A DNA stretch of 64,000 nt from Streptomyces ochraceiscleroticus (GCF_000720485.1 NZ_JOAX01000003.1:310001-374000), one strand, 5' to 3'. Shown: positions 51,387 to 59,479, counted from the stretch's first letter. The notes: a model not told the origin generated them from the letters alone. Numbers and translations are program-made.

Positions 51387-52346
51387 GTGAAGGATCTGGA
51401 GCGCGGCGCGCGGATGGAGCCCAGAGTGGCCATCCCCGAGCAGCAGGCCCGGCCGCACCCGATGGGCACGGACGACCTCAGCGGCCGGTTGAACGCGGCG
51501 GAGCAGGCAGAGCGGGCGGACCACATGGACCACAGCGAGCAGCAGCGGCAGCAGCAGGATCCGCAGCATCACCCCCACGATGCGCATGATCCGCACGACC
51601 GCAGTGGTGCCCGCGCGATGTTCTACGAGCTGCGCAAGCTCCCGGAGGGCTCCGACGAGCGCGCGGAGCTGCGGAACACCCTGGTCCGGATGCACCTCCC
51701 CCTGGTGGAGCATCTCGCCCGGCGCTTCCGCAACCGCGGCGAGCCGCTGGACGACCTCACGCAGGTCGCCACGATCGGCCTGATCAAGTCGGTGGACCGG
51801 TTCGACCCGGAGCGCGGCGTGGAGTTCTCCACGTACGCCACCCCGACCGTGGTCGGCGAGATCAAGCGGCACTTCCGTGACAAGGGCTGGGCGGTCCGCG
51901 TGCCGCGCCGCCTGCAGGAGCTGCGGCTGTCGCTGACCACGGCGACCGCGGAGCTCTCCCAGCGGCACGGCCGTGCCCCCACGGTCCACGAGCTGGCCGA
52001 GCACCTGCGCATCTCCGAGGAGGAGGTGCTGGAGGGCCTGGAGTCGGCGAACGCCTACAGCACCCTCTCGCTGGACGTGCCGGACACCGACGACGAGTCC
52101 CCCGCGGTCGCCGACACCCTGGGCGCCGAGGACGAGGCGCTGGAGGGCGTCGAGTACCGCGAATCCCTCAAACCGCTGCTGGAGGACCTGCCGCCGCGCG
52201 AGAAGAAGATCCTGCTGCTGCGCTTCTTCGGCAACATGACCCAGTCGCAGATCGCCCAGGAGGTCGGCATCTCCCAGATGCACGTCTCCCGGCTGCTGGC
52301 CCGCACCCTGGCCCAGCTCCGCGACAAACTGCTGGTCGAGGAGTAG
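51387..52346 (+). CDS. sigH: SigB/SigF-family stress sigma factor (SigH-like)
   Basis: 319 residues from GTG 51387. Residues 1-75 form a non-conserved extension, His/Gln/Asp-rich (HSEQQRQQQDPQHHPHDAHD), then regions 2 to 4: LVEHLARRFRNRGEPLDDLTQVATIGLIKSVDRFDPERGVEFSTYATPTVVGEIKRHFRDKGW, region 3, and LPPREKKILLLRFFGNMTQSQIAQEVGISQMHVSRLLARTL. Extended N-terminus, anti-sigma neighbour and synteny with wblE fit SigH (stress and development). Paralogous SigF-type sigmas exist in Streptomyces, so the symbol is probable rather than certain. Confidence 0.9.
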   Translation: MKDLERGARMEPRVAIPEQQARPHPMGTDDLSGRLNAAEQAERADHMDHSEQQRQQQDPQHHPHDAHDPHDRSGARAMFYELRKLPEGSDERAELRNTLVRMHLPLVEHLARRFRNRGEPLDDLTQVATIGLIKSVDRFDPERGVEFSTYATPTVVGEIKRHFRDKGWAVRVPRRLQELRLSLTTATAELSQRHGRAPTVHELAEHLRISEEEVLEGLESANAYSTLSLDVPDTDDESPAVADTLGAEDEALEGVEYRESLKPLLEDLPPREKKILLLRFFGNMTQSQIAQEVGISQMHVSRLLARTLAQLRDKLLVEE

Positions 52347-52350
52347 CGGA

Positions 52351-52365
52351 CGCCCCGGCGGGGCG
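52351..52365 (+). terminator. Hairpin just after sigH
   Basis: CGCCCC (52351-52356), GGC, GGGGCG (52360-52365), 4 bp after the sigH stop. Short but GC-only stem; no U-tract. Confidence 0.5.
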
Positions 52366-52701
52366 GGAGACCGCCGGATCCGCCGCACTCCTGGCCACGA
52401 CCGCACCACCACGGGCGCGGGCCGCACCGACAGCCCCACGGGCTCCACCGAGAGCCTCACGGGCCCGGTGCGCCCGCGCCCGTCGGCGTAAGGACTTCCC
52501 GACGCGCCCGCTCGCACGGAGGGCGCACGGCTTTCCGGCCCGCCCCGCGCAGGCCCGGCGTACTGGCTTCTGGCACGCCCCGCGCAAGACCGGCGTACGG
52601 CCCTCGGAGCGCCCGCGCGAATACCGGCGTACAGCCGTGTGACCGCCCCGGCGTGCAGCGAGCGCCCGCCGGCCACGCGCCCGCATGCCCCTGCGAGTCG
52701 G
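52366..52701. other. Noncoding region with 34-35 bp degenerate tandem repeats
   Basis: No credible gene between the convergent sigH and the membrane protein gene. From 52541 to about 52660 an imperfect unit recurs with periods 35, 34 and 34 (starts 52541, 52576, 52610, 52644), each beginning CGCCC(C)GCGC and containing CCGGCGTAC. The unit length and degeneracy exclude a CRISPR array. Confidence 0.6.
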
Positions 52702-53157
52702 CTACGCGTCCTCGCGCGGTCCGATGCCCAGCGCCTCGGTGGCCGTCGGATTGACCAGCAGGCCGAGCACGAGGAACGCGACGACGGCCAGGGCCACGCC
52801 GCCCGCGAGCAGCGCGCCACCGCCGTTGATCAGCGTCCAGGCCACCGGCAGCGCCACGATCTGAGTGATCAGCGAGGGCCCGCGGCTCCAGCGCCGCCGC
52901 AGCCACAGCCCGCGCGCGGAGATCAGCGGCAGCAGCGCCAGCACGATCACGGTGATCCCGCCCATCTCGGCCTGCTGCGGACTGTCCGGCGAGCCGGTCA
53001 GCCCGTCGACCAGCATGTAGACGCCCAGCGCCGCCAGCGCGAGCCCTTCGAGGCCCGTGAGCACCGCTGCGGCGGTCAGCCGGCGCGGCCGCGGCCCGGC
53101 GGGTCCGGGGGCGGGCGTGGGGGCGGCTGGGGTCCGCTTCTGCTTGCTGCTGCTCAC
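52702..53157 (-). CDS. Integral membrane protein of unknown function
   Basis: 151 residues from GTG 53157. N-terminal Lys/Pro/Ala-rich tail (SSSKQKRTPAAPTPAPGPAGP), then four hydrophobic segments (AAAVLTGLEGLALAALGVYML, ITVIVLALLPLISARGLWL, LITQIVALPVAWTLIN, GVALAVVAFLVLGLLV) and NPTATEALGIG. I recognise a conserved actinobacterial pattern but no function. TACCCT 6 nt before GTG and no ribosome site suggest a leaderless mRNA; divergent from the lipid-kinase-like gene. Confidence 0.8.
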   Translation of the reverse strand: MSSSKQKRTPAAPTPAPGPAGPRPRRLTAAAVLTGLEGLALAALGVYMLVDGLTGSPDSPQQAEMGGITVIVLALLPLISARGLWLRRRWSRGPSLITQIVALPVAWTLINGGGALLAGGVALAVVAFLVLGLLVNPTATEALGIGPREDA

Positions 53158-53239
53158 CCCAGCAGGGTAGCGCCGGGGCCCGGTCCACCTGACGGGCAGG
53201 GCTGGGCCCTCGTACCGACAGGTAGGTACCCTGCTCCTC

Positions 53240-54223
53240 ATGCGTGCACTTCTCGTGGTCAACCCTGCAGCCACCACCACCAGTGCGCGCACCCGTGACG
53301 TACTGGCCCACGCGCTGGCCAGCGACCTGAAGCTGGAGGTCGCGCAGACCGAGTACCGCGGTCACGCGCGCGACCTCGCCCGCCGGGCCGCGGAGAGCGG
53401 CGAGACGGAGCTGGTGGTCGCCCTCGGCGGGGACGGGACGGTCAACGAAGTCGTCAACGGTCTGCTGACCCACGGCCCCGCCCCGGAGGCGCTGCCGCGC
53501 CTCGCGGTGGTCCCCGGCGGCTCCACGAACGTCTTCGCCCGGGCGCTGGGCCTGCCGAACGACGCCGTGGAGGCCACCGGCGCTCTGCTGGACGCGCTGC
53601 GCGACGGCAGCGAACGTACGGTCGGACTGGGTTTGGCCGCCGGCACACCGGACACTCAGGACGAGATGATTCCGAAGCGCTGGTTCACCTTCTGCGCGGG
53701 GTTCGGCTTCGACGCCGGCGTCGTGGGGCGGGTCGAACAACAGCGCGAACGCGGCAAGCGTTCGACCCATGCGCTGTACGTACGACAGGTCATGCGTCAG
53801 TTCCTGGGCGAGCCGAACCGCCGGCACGGCACGATCACGCTGGAGCACCCGGGCGCCGAACCAGGCTCGACGGAGGTGATCGACGATCTCGTCCTGTCCA
53901 TAATCTGCAACACCGCCCCCTGGACCTACCTGGGCAATCGCCCGGTCTACCCGTCACCGCAGGCGTCCTTCGACACCGCCCTGGACGTCTTCGCGCTGAC
54001 CAGACTCTCCACCCCGGCGGTCGCCCGGTACGCCACCCAGTTGCTGGCGTCAACCCCGGACCGCGGCCCACGGGGAAAGCACGCCGTATCGCTTCATGAT
54101 CAGACGGACTTCACCTTGCATTCACAGGTTCCACTGCCCTTCCAGATGGACGGCGACCACCTGGGACTGCGTTCCAGCGTGACGTTCACAGGCGTACGCC
54201 GTGCACTGCGTGTGATTGTGTGA
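53240..54223 (+). CDS. Diacylglycerol kinase catalytic-domain protein
   Basis: 327 residues from ATG 53240. NADK/DAGK fold: MRALLVVNPAATTTSARTRD, the nucleotide loop VVALGGDGTVNEVVNGLL and VVPGGSTNVFARALGLP, and a C-terminal YegS-like domain. It should phosphorylate a lipid (diacylglycerol or related). TACCCT at 53227-53232, 7 nt before the ATG with no ribosome site, points to a leaderless transcript. Syntenic gene between sigH and wblE in S. coelicolor, as I recall. Confidence 0.92.
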   Translation: MRALLVVNPAATTTSARTRDVLAHALASDLKLEVAQTEYRGHARDLARRAAESGETELVVALGGDGTVNEVVNGLLTHGPAPEALPRLAVVPGGSTNVFARALGLPNDAVEATGALLDALRDGSERTVGLGLAAGTPDTQDEMIPKRWFTFCAGFGFDAGVVGRVEQQRERGKRSTHALYVRQVMRQFLGEPNRRHGTITLEHPGAEPGSTEVIDDLVLSIICNTAPWTYLGNRPVYPSPQASFDTALDVFALTRLSTPAVARYATQLLASTPDRGPRGKHAVSLHDQTDFTLHSQVPLPFQMDGDHLGLRSSVTFTGVRRALRVIV

Positions 54224-54540
54224 GCAGTAGGGCCTAAAGTCCTTTCAGTCGAACGTTTAGGCTGACTTCCACCCCCCAGAAGTACGGCTGTGACGCAGCC
54301 GACACCAAGGAATCAAAAAAAAGTTTCCGGAAGGGGTTGTATCCGCCGCCGAGGTTTGCGAGTCTCTTCATGGCGATCGGGACGGCCGCTCTTCGGCCCC
54401 CTTGAGAGCCCGAATCCCCTCCTCTTTTCCAGGACCGCACCAGCCCCATGCGGGTGTTCGGCCCTTCCCTTGCGGAGGGATTCGTGAAAGCGTTCACATT
54501 CACAAGCAACGTTCCCGTAATACGAGGAGATGGAGCAGCC
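54224..54540 (+). promoter_or_regulatory. wblE upstream region with CRP-like site
   Basis: 317 bp without a credible larger gene. GTGA-N6-TCACA at 54484-54498 matches the CRP half-site pair and is also a 14-bp palindrome (GTGAA/TTCAC). A -10-like TAATAC is at 54518-54523 and a ribosome site GGAGATGGAG precedes the ATG. An A8 tract near 54307-54314 and AT-rich flanks stand out from the genome. A leader ORF of 11 codons (MAIGTAALRPP, 54370-54405) overlaps a small hairpin (GCTCT/AGAGC). Confidence 0.5.
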
Positions 54541-54798
54541 ATGGACTGGCGTCACCGCGCCGTTTGCCGCGAGGAAGACCCCGAGCTCTTCTTCCCCATC
54601 GGCAACACCGGTCCTGCGCTGCTGCAGATCGAGGAAGCCAAGGCCGTCTGCCGCCGCTGCCCCGTCATGGAGCAGTGCCTGCAGTGGGCGCTCGAGTCCG
54701 GCCAGGACTCCGGCGTCTGGGGTGGTCTGAGCGAGGACGAGCGCCGCGCAATGAAGCGCCGTGCGGCTCGTAACCGGGCGCGCAACGCCAGCGCCTGA
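54541..54798 (+). CDS. wblE: WhiB-like [4Fe-4S] transcription factor (WhiB1/WblE class)
   Basis: 85 residues. Cluster ligands Cys9, Cys37, Cys40 and Cys46 in the C-x27-C-x2-C-x5-C pattern, GVWGG turn at 58-62, and basic C-terminus MKRRAARNRARNASA. RHRAVCREEDPELFFPIG identifies the WhiB1/WblE group, which binds principal sigma factor region 4 and senses NO or redox state. The mycobacterial orthologue is essential. A CRP-like site upstream parallels CRP control of whiB1 in M. tuberculosis. Confidence 0.97.
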   Translation: MDWRHRAVCREEDPELFFPIGNTGPALLQIEEAKAVCRRCPVMEQCLQWALESGQDSGVWGGLSEDERRAMKRRAARNRARNASA

Positions 54799-54867
54799 AC
54801 CAGACGCCCCGTGGCATCCGAGCCGCAGCGCGCAGTACCCCCGATGCGCTAAGCAACGTGAGCTTTG

Positions 54868-54896
54868 AGCCCCGGACCGTAACTCGGTCCGGGGCT
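54868..54896 (+). terminator. wblE terminator hairpin
   Basis: Perfect 12-bp stem AGCCCCGGACCG (54868-54879) / CGGTCCGGGGCT (54885-54896), loop TAACT, 70 bp after the wblE stop. No long U-tract. Confidence 0.8.
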
Positions 54897-55056
54897 TACT
54901 GCTGTCCGCGCACGCCTCCGTATGGCCGTACGGGAGGGAGCGCATGGTGGTGCGTACCGCGTGAGATGCGCCACCAGGCGCCTCGCCGGTACCTCCGTAC
55001 ACCGGGGCGCGAGCGGGATGAACCGGCCGCGGGCGGTCAAGGCCCTTCCGGCGCGC

Positions 55057-56535
55057 TCAGTGCTTTTCGGCCCGCACCGGGATGTCCAGCACCACCTGGG
55101 TGCCGCGCCCGGGGGCCGGCAGCATGTCGAACGTGCCGCTCATCTCCCCCTCGACCAGCGTCCGGACGATCTGCAGCCCGAGGTTGCCGGCGCGCTGCGG
55201 GTCGAATCCCTCGGGCAGCCCGCGGCCGTTGTCCTGGACGGTGACCCGCAGCCGCGGCTCCGTACTGCTGCCGCCGCGCACCGCGCCCACCTCGACCGTG
55301 CCCTGCTCCCCCGGCGCGAAGGCGTGCTCCAGCGCGTTCTGGAGGATCTCGGTGAGCACCATGGACAGCGGGGTCGCGACCTCGGCGTCCAGGATGCCGA
55401 AGCGGCCGCTGCGCCGCCCGGCCACCTTCCCCGGCGAGATCTCCGCCACCATGGCGAGCACTCTGTCGGCGATCTCGTCGAACTCGACCCGCTCGTCCAG
55501 GGTCTGGGACAGCGTCTCGTGGACGATCGCGATGGAACCGACCCTGCGGACCGCCTCGTTCAGCGCCTCGCGCCCCTGGGGCGAATCCATCCGGCGGGCC
55601 TGCAGCCGCAAGAGGGCGGCGACTGTCTGCAAGTTGTTCTTCACCCGGTGGTGGATTTCCCGGATGGTCGCGTCCTTCGTAATCAATTCGCGCTCTCGGC
55701 GTCGCAATTCGGTGACGTCGCGCAGGAGCACGAGTGAACCGATGTGCGTGCCCTTCGGTTTGAGCGGGATGGCTCTCAGTTGAATGACGCCGTCGTCGCC
55801 CTCCACCTCGAATTCGCGCGGCGCCCAGCCGCTGGCGAGCTTCCACAGGGCCTCGTCCACGGGGCCGCGCGCCGGCGCGAGTTCGGCGGTGGCCCGGCCG
55901 AGGTGGTGGCCCACGAGGTCGGCGGCGAGTCCGAGACGGTGGTACGCGGAGAGCGCGTTCGGACTGGCGTACTGGACGACGCCGTCCGCGTCGAGCCGGA
56001 TCAGCCCGTCGCCGGCCCGCGGCGAGGCGTCCATGTCGACCTGCTGGCCGGGGAAGGGAAACGATCCTGCAGCGATCATCTGCGCCAGGTCGGACGCGCT
56101 CTGCAGGTAAGTGAGCTCCAGTCGGCTGGGCGTCCGCACGGTGAGCAGGTTGGTGTTCCGCGCGATCACACCGAGCACCCGGCCGTCCCGGCGTACGGGG
56201 ATGGACTCCACCCGTACGGGTACTTCCTCGCGCCACTCGGGGTCGCCCTCGCGCACGATGCGGCCCTCGTCCAGCGCGGTGTCCAGCATGGGGCGGCGGC
56301 CGCGCGGCACCAGGTGGCCGACCATGTCGTCCTGGTAGGACGTCGGCCCGGTGTTCGGGCGCATCTGCGCGACGGACACGTACCGGGTGCCGTCCAGGGT
56401 GGGCACCCACAGGACGAGGTCGGCGAAGGACAGGTCGGAGAGGAGCTGCCATTCGGAGACCAGCAGATGGAGCCACTCGAGGTCGGAGTCGCTCAGAGCG
56501 GTGTGCTGACGGACGAGATCGTTCATGGAGGGCAC
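55057..56535 (-). CDS. PdtaS-like sensor histidine kinase
   Basis: 492 residues from GTG 56535 (TAGGCT 7 nt upstream, leaderless type); ATG three codons later is an alternative without a ribosome site. Order: GAF domain of the PdtaS type (about 25-150), PAS domain (LIRLDADGVVQYASPNALSAYHRLGL), HisKA_2 with phospho-His in REIHHRVKNNLQTVAALLRLQ, and HATPase (LVLTEILQNALEHAF, NGRGLPEGF, GLQIVRTLV). Cytoplasmic; no membrane segment. PdtaS phosphorylates ANTAR-domain response regulators; none is adjacent, although three GAF-ANTAR proteins lie at 29-31 kb. Confidence 0.93.
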   Translation of the reverse strand: MPSMNDLVRQHTALSDSDLEWLHLLVSEWQLLSDLSFADLVLWVPTLDGTRYVSVAQMRPNTGPTSYQDDMVGHLVPRGRRPMLDTALDEGRIVREGDPEWREEVPVRVESIPVRRDGRVLGVIARNTNLLTVRTPSRLELTYLQSASDLAQMIAAGSFPFPGQQVDMDASPRAGDGLIRLDADGVVQYASPNALSAYHRLGLAADLVGHHLGRATAELAPARGPVDEALWKLASGWAPREFEVEGDDGVIQLRAIPLKPKGTHIGSLVLLRDVTELRRRERELITKDATIREIHHRVKNNLQTVAALLRLQARRMDSPQGREALNEAVRRVGSIAIVHETLSQTLDERVEFDEIADRVLAMVAEISPGKVAGRRSGRFGILDAEVATPLSMVLTEILQNALEHAFAPGEQGTVEVGAVRGGSSTEPRLRVTVQDNGRGLPEGFDPQRAGNLGLQIVRTLVEGEMSGTFDMLPAPGRGTQVVLDIPVRAEKH

Positions 56536-56595
56536 GCATGCGAGCCTACCGGCGTACGGTGTATCCGTTGACCGTGCACAGGCATGGACTGATGC

Positions 56596-56611
56596 GCATG
56601 GTCTAGTCCAC
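56596..56611. promoter_or_regulatory. dre-like DasR site upstream of histidine kinase
   Basis: CATGGTCTAGTCCACA retains TGGTCTAG and CCA of the dre consensus ACTGGTCTAGACCACT; four of 16 positions differ. It lies 61 bp upstream of the kinase start on the minus strand. Confidence 0.5.
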
Positions 56612-56878
56612 AATGAATCGGTAAAAGGCTTCCGCCCTCCCCGCACAGGAGGACGGATAGAGGACCGAGGCGCTCTCTGCCCTGACTGCGCCGCGGCCTC
56701 CGATCGGCCGGACCGGGCGCCGCGAGGAACCGCACACCTCACGGCGTACACCGGCCGATGTCAGCTCCGGGCTGCGGTGCCGGACAGGTTGAGGGTCCTG
56801 TCCCGGCGCCGCGGCCCGCGGGTGTTTCCGGGCGCTTGTACAGGCGCACATCGGGCGCATACTCAGACGGACATACGG

Positions 56879-56911
56879 ACGGCCCCCGCTCCCCCGAGGA
56901 GCGGGGGCCGT
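56879..56911. terminator. Strong hairpin between kinase and nagB
   Basis: Perfect 14-bp stem ACGGCCCCCGCTCC (56879-56892) / GGAGCGGGGGCCGT (56898-56911), loop CCCGA. No annotated gene ends just upstream on the plus strand, so it may terminate stray or small transcripts before nagB. Confidence 0.7.
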
Positions 56912-57044
56912 CGGCGTGTGCGCAGGTGGATCGGGGTCCCCGGGTCTGCGGTAGCCCGTCGGGTGGGGAGCGCGGAGCATGGAAAGGCGGTGGCGTGCGC
57001 GGCTGTGCGCCAAGGGCACCACGGGCCCGCGACGCCGCTGCTAG

Positions 57045-57060
57045 AGTGGTCTATACCACT
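57045..57060 (+). promoter_or_regulatory. dre (DasR operator) of nagB
   Basis: AGTGGTCTATACCACT at 57045-57060, 29 bp before the nagB GTG. It matches the dre consensus except one central base and is a near-perfect palindrome. DasR bound here represses nagB until glucosamine-6-phosphate accumulates. Confidence 0.92.
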
Positions 57061-57089
57061 TGCCCCCTCTCCAGAACGGCAGGCCCAGC

Positions 57090-57872
57090 GTGGAAGTTGT
57101 CATCGTCCCGGATGCCAAGGAAGGCGGCGAGCTGATCGCCGAGGCCATGGCCGCCCTGCTGAGGCGCAAGCCCGACGCGCTGCTCGGCGTGGCCACCGGC
57201 TCGACCCCGCTGCCCATCTACGAAGCGCTCGCGAACAAGGTCGCGGCGGGGGCCGTGGACGCCTCGCGGGCCCGTATCTGCCAGCTCGACGAGTACGTGG
57301 GGCTGCCCGCGGGCCACCCCGAGTCCTACCGTTCCGTGGTGCTGCGCGAGGTCGTCGCGCCGCTCGGGCTGGGCGCGGACTCCTTCATGGGCCCGGACGG
57401 CGCCGCCGAGGACCTCCAGGCGGCCTGTGACGCCTACGACCGCGCGCTGGCCGAGGCCGGCGGCGTGGACCTGCAACTGCTGGGTATCGGCACCGACGGG
57501 CACATCGGCTTCAACGAGCCGTGCTCCTCGCTCGCCTCCCGTACCCGTATCAAGACGCTGACGCAGCGGACCCGGGAGGACAACGCCCGGTTCTTCGACA
57601 GCCTCGACGAGGTGCCGCACCACGTCATCACCCAGGGCATCGGGACCATTCTGGAGGCCCGTCACCTGGTGCTGCTGGCCACGGGCGAGGGCAAGGCGGA
57701 CGCGGTGGCCCAGACCGTGGAGGGTCCGGTGTCCGCGCTGGTACCGGCCTCCGCGCTGCAGCTTCACCCGCACGCGACGGTGGTCGTCGACGAGGCGGCG
57801 GCCTCGGAGCTCAAGCTCGCGGACTACTTCCGCGCGACGTACGCGGCCAAGCCGGAGTGGCAGGGGCTGTAA
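57090..57872 (+). CDS. nagB: Glucosamine-6-phosphate deaminase
   Basis: 260 residues from GTG 57090. Catalytic set of the hexameric deaminases: general base Asp67 in CQLDEYVG, and Asp136/His138/Glu143 in GIGTDGHIGFNEPC; GVATGSTPLPIYEAL binds the phosphate. It converts glucosamine-6-P to fructose-6-P and ammonia, directing chitin-derived aminosugar into glycolysis. Its product/substrate pair controls DasR, whose operator lies immediately upstream. A perfect hairpin follows. Confidence 0.96.
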   Translation: MEVVIVPDAKEGGELIAEAMAALLRRKPDALLGVATGSTPLPIYEALANKVAAGAVDASRARICQLDEYVGLPAGHPESYRSVVLREVVAPLGLGADSFMGPDGAAEDLQAACDAYDRALAEAGGVDLQLLGIGTDGHIGFNEPCSSLASRTRIKTLTQRTREDNARFFDSLDEVPHHVITQGIGTILEARHLVLLATGEGKADAVAQTVEGPVSALVPASALQLHPHATVVVDEAAASELKLADYFRATYAAKPEWQGL

Positions 57873-57887
57873 GACTTCCCGTACGGA

Positions 57888-57929
57888 ACGCACAGGTGCC
57901 GAGTCCGGCGGGGCTCGGCACCTGTGCGT
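57888..57929. terminator. Bidirectional terminator, nagB and hexosaminidase
   Basis: Perfect 16-bp stem ACGCACAGGTGCCGAG (57888-57903) / CTCGGCACCTGTGCGT (57914-57929), 10-nt loop, between convergent stops. Confidence 0.9.
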
Positions 57930-57940
57930 CTGCCGCGTCC

Positions 57941-59479
57941 TCAGCCGCCCGTGATGACCTCCGCGGCCGCCCGTCCGCAGACGCGGGCGGCCCCGTGGGT
58001 GGCGATGTGCAGCGCTCCGGTGGGCGGCGCCTGCGGGACTCCCATCTCGACCACGACGGTCTCGGGGCGGGCGGCGATGAGAGCGGCGAGGGCGTCGGCC
58101 ATCCAGGAGTGCCGGTGGACGTCGCGGACCACGGCGACGATCGTGCGGTCCGCCGCGGCCCGCAGCACCTTCGCGATCAGTGCGGAGGTACCGGCCTCCT
58201 CGGCGTCGGCCGGGGCGTAGCTGCCGGTCGTGGTGGAGGGCAGCAGCCGCTCCAGCTCGGCCGCGACGCCCCAGGGCGTCTCGTCGCCGACCGCGATGTT
58301 GGCGACGGGCGTGAACGCCGCGACATACGCGGGCGTGCGCAACGGCTCGTACGCGCCTTCGGCAGCCGTCACCCGTAGGGCCCGCCGGGCCGCCCGGAGC
58401 CCCACATCCGGGTCCCCCGCTCCCCCGTGTGCGCGTGACGGAGGCCGCCCGGCGTCGCGCGTCCAGCGGGCCAGGGCGCGGACCCGGCCCGCCGCCTCGG
58501 CCAGGCGCTCCTCGGTGAGCGCGCCGGAGCGCACGGCGCTCACCAGGGCGTCGCGGAGGCGCAGCACGGTCGCCTCATCGGCCAGCCCGCCGCCGACACA
58601 GATGGCGTCGGCACCGGCGGCGATAGCGAGCACGCTGCCGCGTTCGATCCCGTATGTGGCGGCGATGGCCCGCATCTCCACGGCGTCGGTGACGATCAGG
58701 CCGTCGAAGCCGAGGCCGCCGGCCGCGACGGGCGCGCGCAGCAGTCCGTGCAGGGCCGCGGGGCTGAGCGTGGCGGGCAGCTCGCCGTCGAGGGCCGGTA
58801 CGAGGATGTGCGCGCTCATGACGGCCTTGGTGCCGGCCGCGACGGCCGCCTTGAAGGGCACGAGTTCGCGGGCGTGCAGGGTGTCGCGGGCGGCGTCGAT
58901 GCGGGGCAGGTCGTGGTGGGAGTCGACGGCGGTGTCGCCGTGGCCGGGGAAGTGTTTGGTGCAGGCGGCGACGCCGGCGGACTGCATGCCCTGAACGTAG
59001 GCGGCGGTGTGCCGGGCGACCAGGTGCGGGTCGGAGCCGAAGGAGCGTACGCCGATGACGGGGTTGCCGGGGTTGGAGTTGACGTCGGCGCTGGGGGCCC
59101 AGTTGAGGGTGATGCCGCAGTCGGCGAGGCGGCGGCCCAGCTCGCGGGCGACGGCGTGGGTGAGGCCGGTGTCGTCGACGGCGCCGAGGGCGAGGTTGCC
59201 GGGGAAGGAGGAGCCGCCGCGTACTTCGAGGCGGGTGACGTCACCGCCCTCCTCGTCGATGGCGATCAGGAGGCCGTCGGTCTCGGCGCGGAGGCGGGCG
59301 CTCAGGGCGGCGAGCTGTTCGGGGGTGTGGACGTTGCGTCCGAACAGGCCGACGGAGGTGAGGCCCTCGCCGAGCCGGCGCAGCAGCCAGCCCGGCGCTT
59401 CGGTCCCCGTGAAGCCCGGCTGGAGCACGGCCAGCGCGTCGCGGGTGAGGGTGTCGGCGGAGCGTACGAGCGTCGTCAT
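57941..59479 (-). CDS. GH3 beta-N-acetylhexosaminidase (NagZ-like)
   Basis: 512 residues from ATG 59479; ATG 59506 is an alternative, with AAGGGA located between them. The N-terminal 340 residues are a GH3 TIM barrel with KHFPGHGDTAVDSHHDLP (residues 175-192), the His/Asp loop specific to NagZ-type enzymes, and the nucleophile in GLIVTDAVEM. A C-terminal alpha/beta domain follows (about 350-512), longer than minimal NagZ. No signal peptide, so it acts on imported oligosaccharides such as chitobiose brought in by DasABC. Located 160 bp downstream of dasC on the same strand; no dre was found in that gap. Confidence 0.92.
   Translation of the reverse strand: MTTLVRSADTLTRDALAVLQPGFTGTEAPGWLLRRLGEGLTSVGLFGRNVHTPEQLAALSARLRAETDGLLIAIDEEGGDVTRLEVRGGSSFPGNLALGAVDDTGLTHAVARELGRRLADCGITLNWAPSADVNSNPGNPVIGVRSFGSDPHLVARHTAAYVQGMQSAGVAACTKHFPGHGDTAVDSHHDLPRIDAARDTLHARELVPFKAAVAAGTKAVMSAHILVPALDGELPATLSPAALHGLLRAPVAAGGLGFDGLIVTDAVEMRAIAATYGIERGSVLAIAAGADAICVGGGLADEATVLRLRDALVSAVRSGALTEERLAEAAGRVRALARWTRDAGRPPSRAHGGAGDPDVGLRAARRALRVTAAEGAYEPLRTPAYVAAFTPVANIAVGDETPWGVAAELERLLPSTTTGSYAPADAEEAGTSALIAKVLRAAADRTIVAVVRDVHRHSWMADALAALIAARPETVVVEMGVPQAPPTGALHIATHGAARVCGRAAAEVITGG

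Larger units (their letters stand above)
56536..57044. other. Divergent intergenic region, kinase to nagB
   Basis: About 500 bp without a credible gene. It holds a dre-like element (56596-56611) and a very strong hairpin (56879-56911). A promoter-like pair TTGTAC (56836-56841) and CATACT (56858-56863), 16 bp apart, precedes the hairpin by about 15 bp, so a very short transcript is possible. Between 56630 and 56820 I see nothing specific. Confidence 0.5.

Noticed and set aside
52541..52660. Possible CRISPR array.
   Set aside because: Repeats are imperfect, contiguous without unique spacers, and no cas genes are present.
54234..54542. A minus-strand 102-codon frame opposite the wblE upstream region.
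   Set aside because: It spans the wblE promoter and CRP-like site, has no ribosome site and contains no recognised domain. Local sequence constraint is better explained by regulation.
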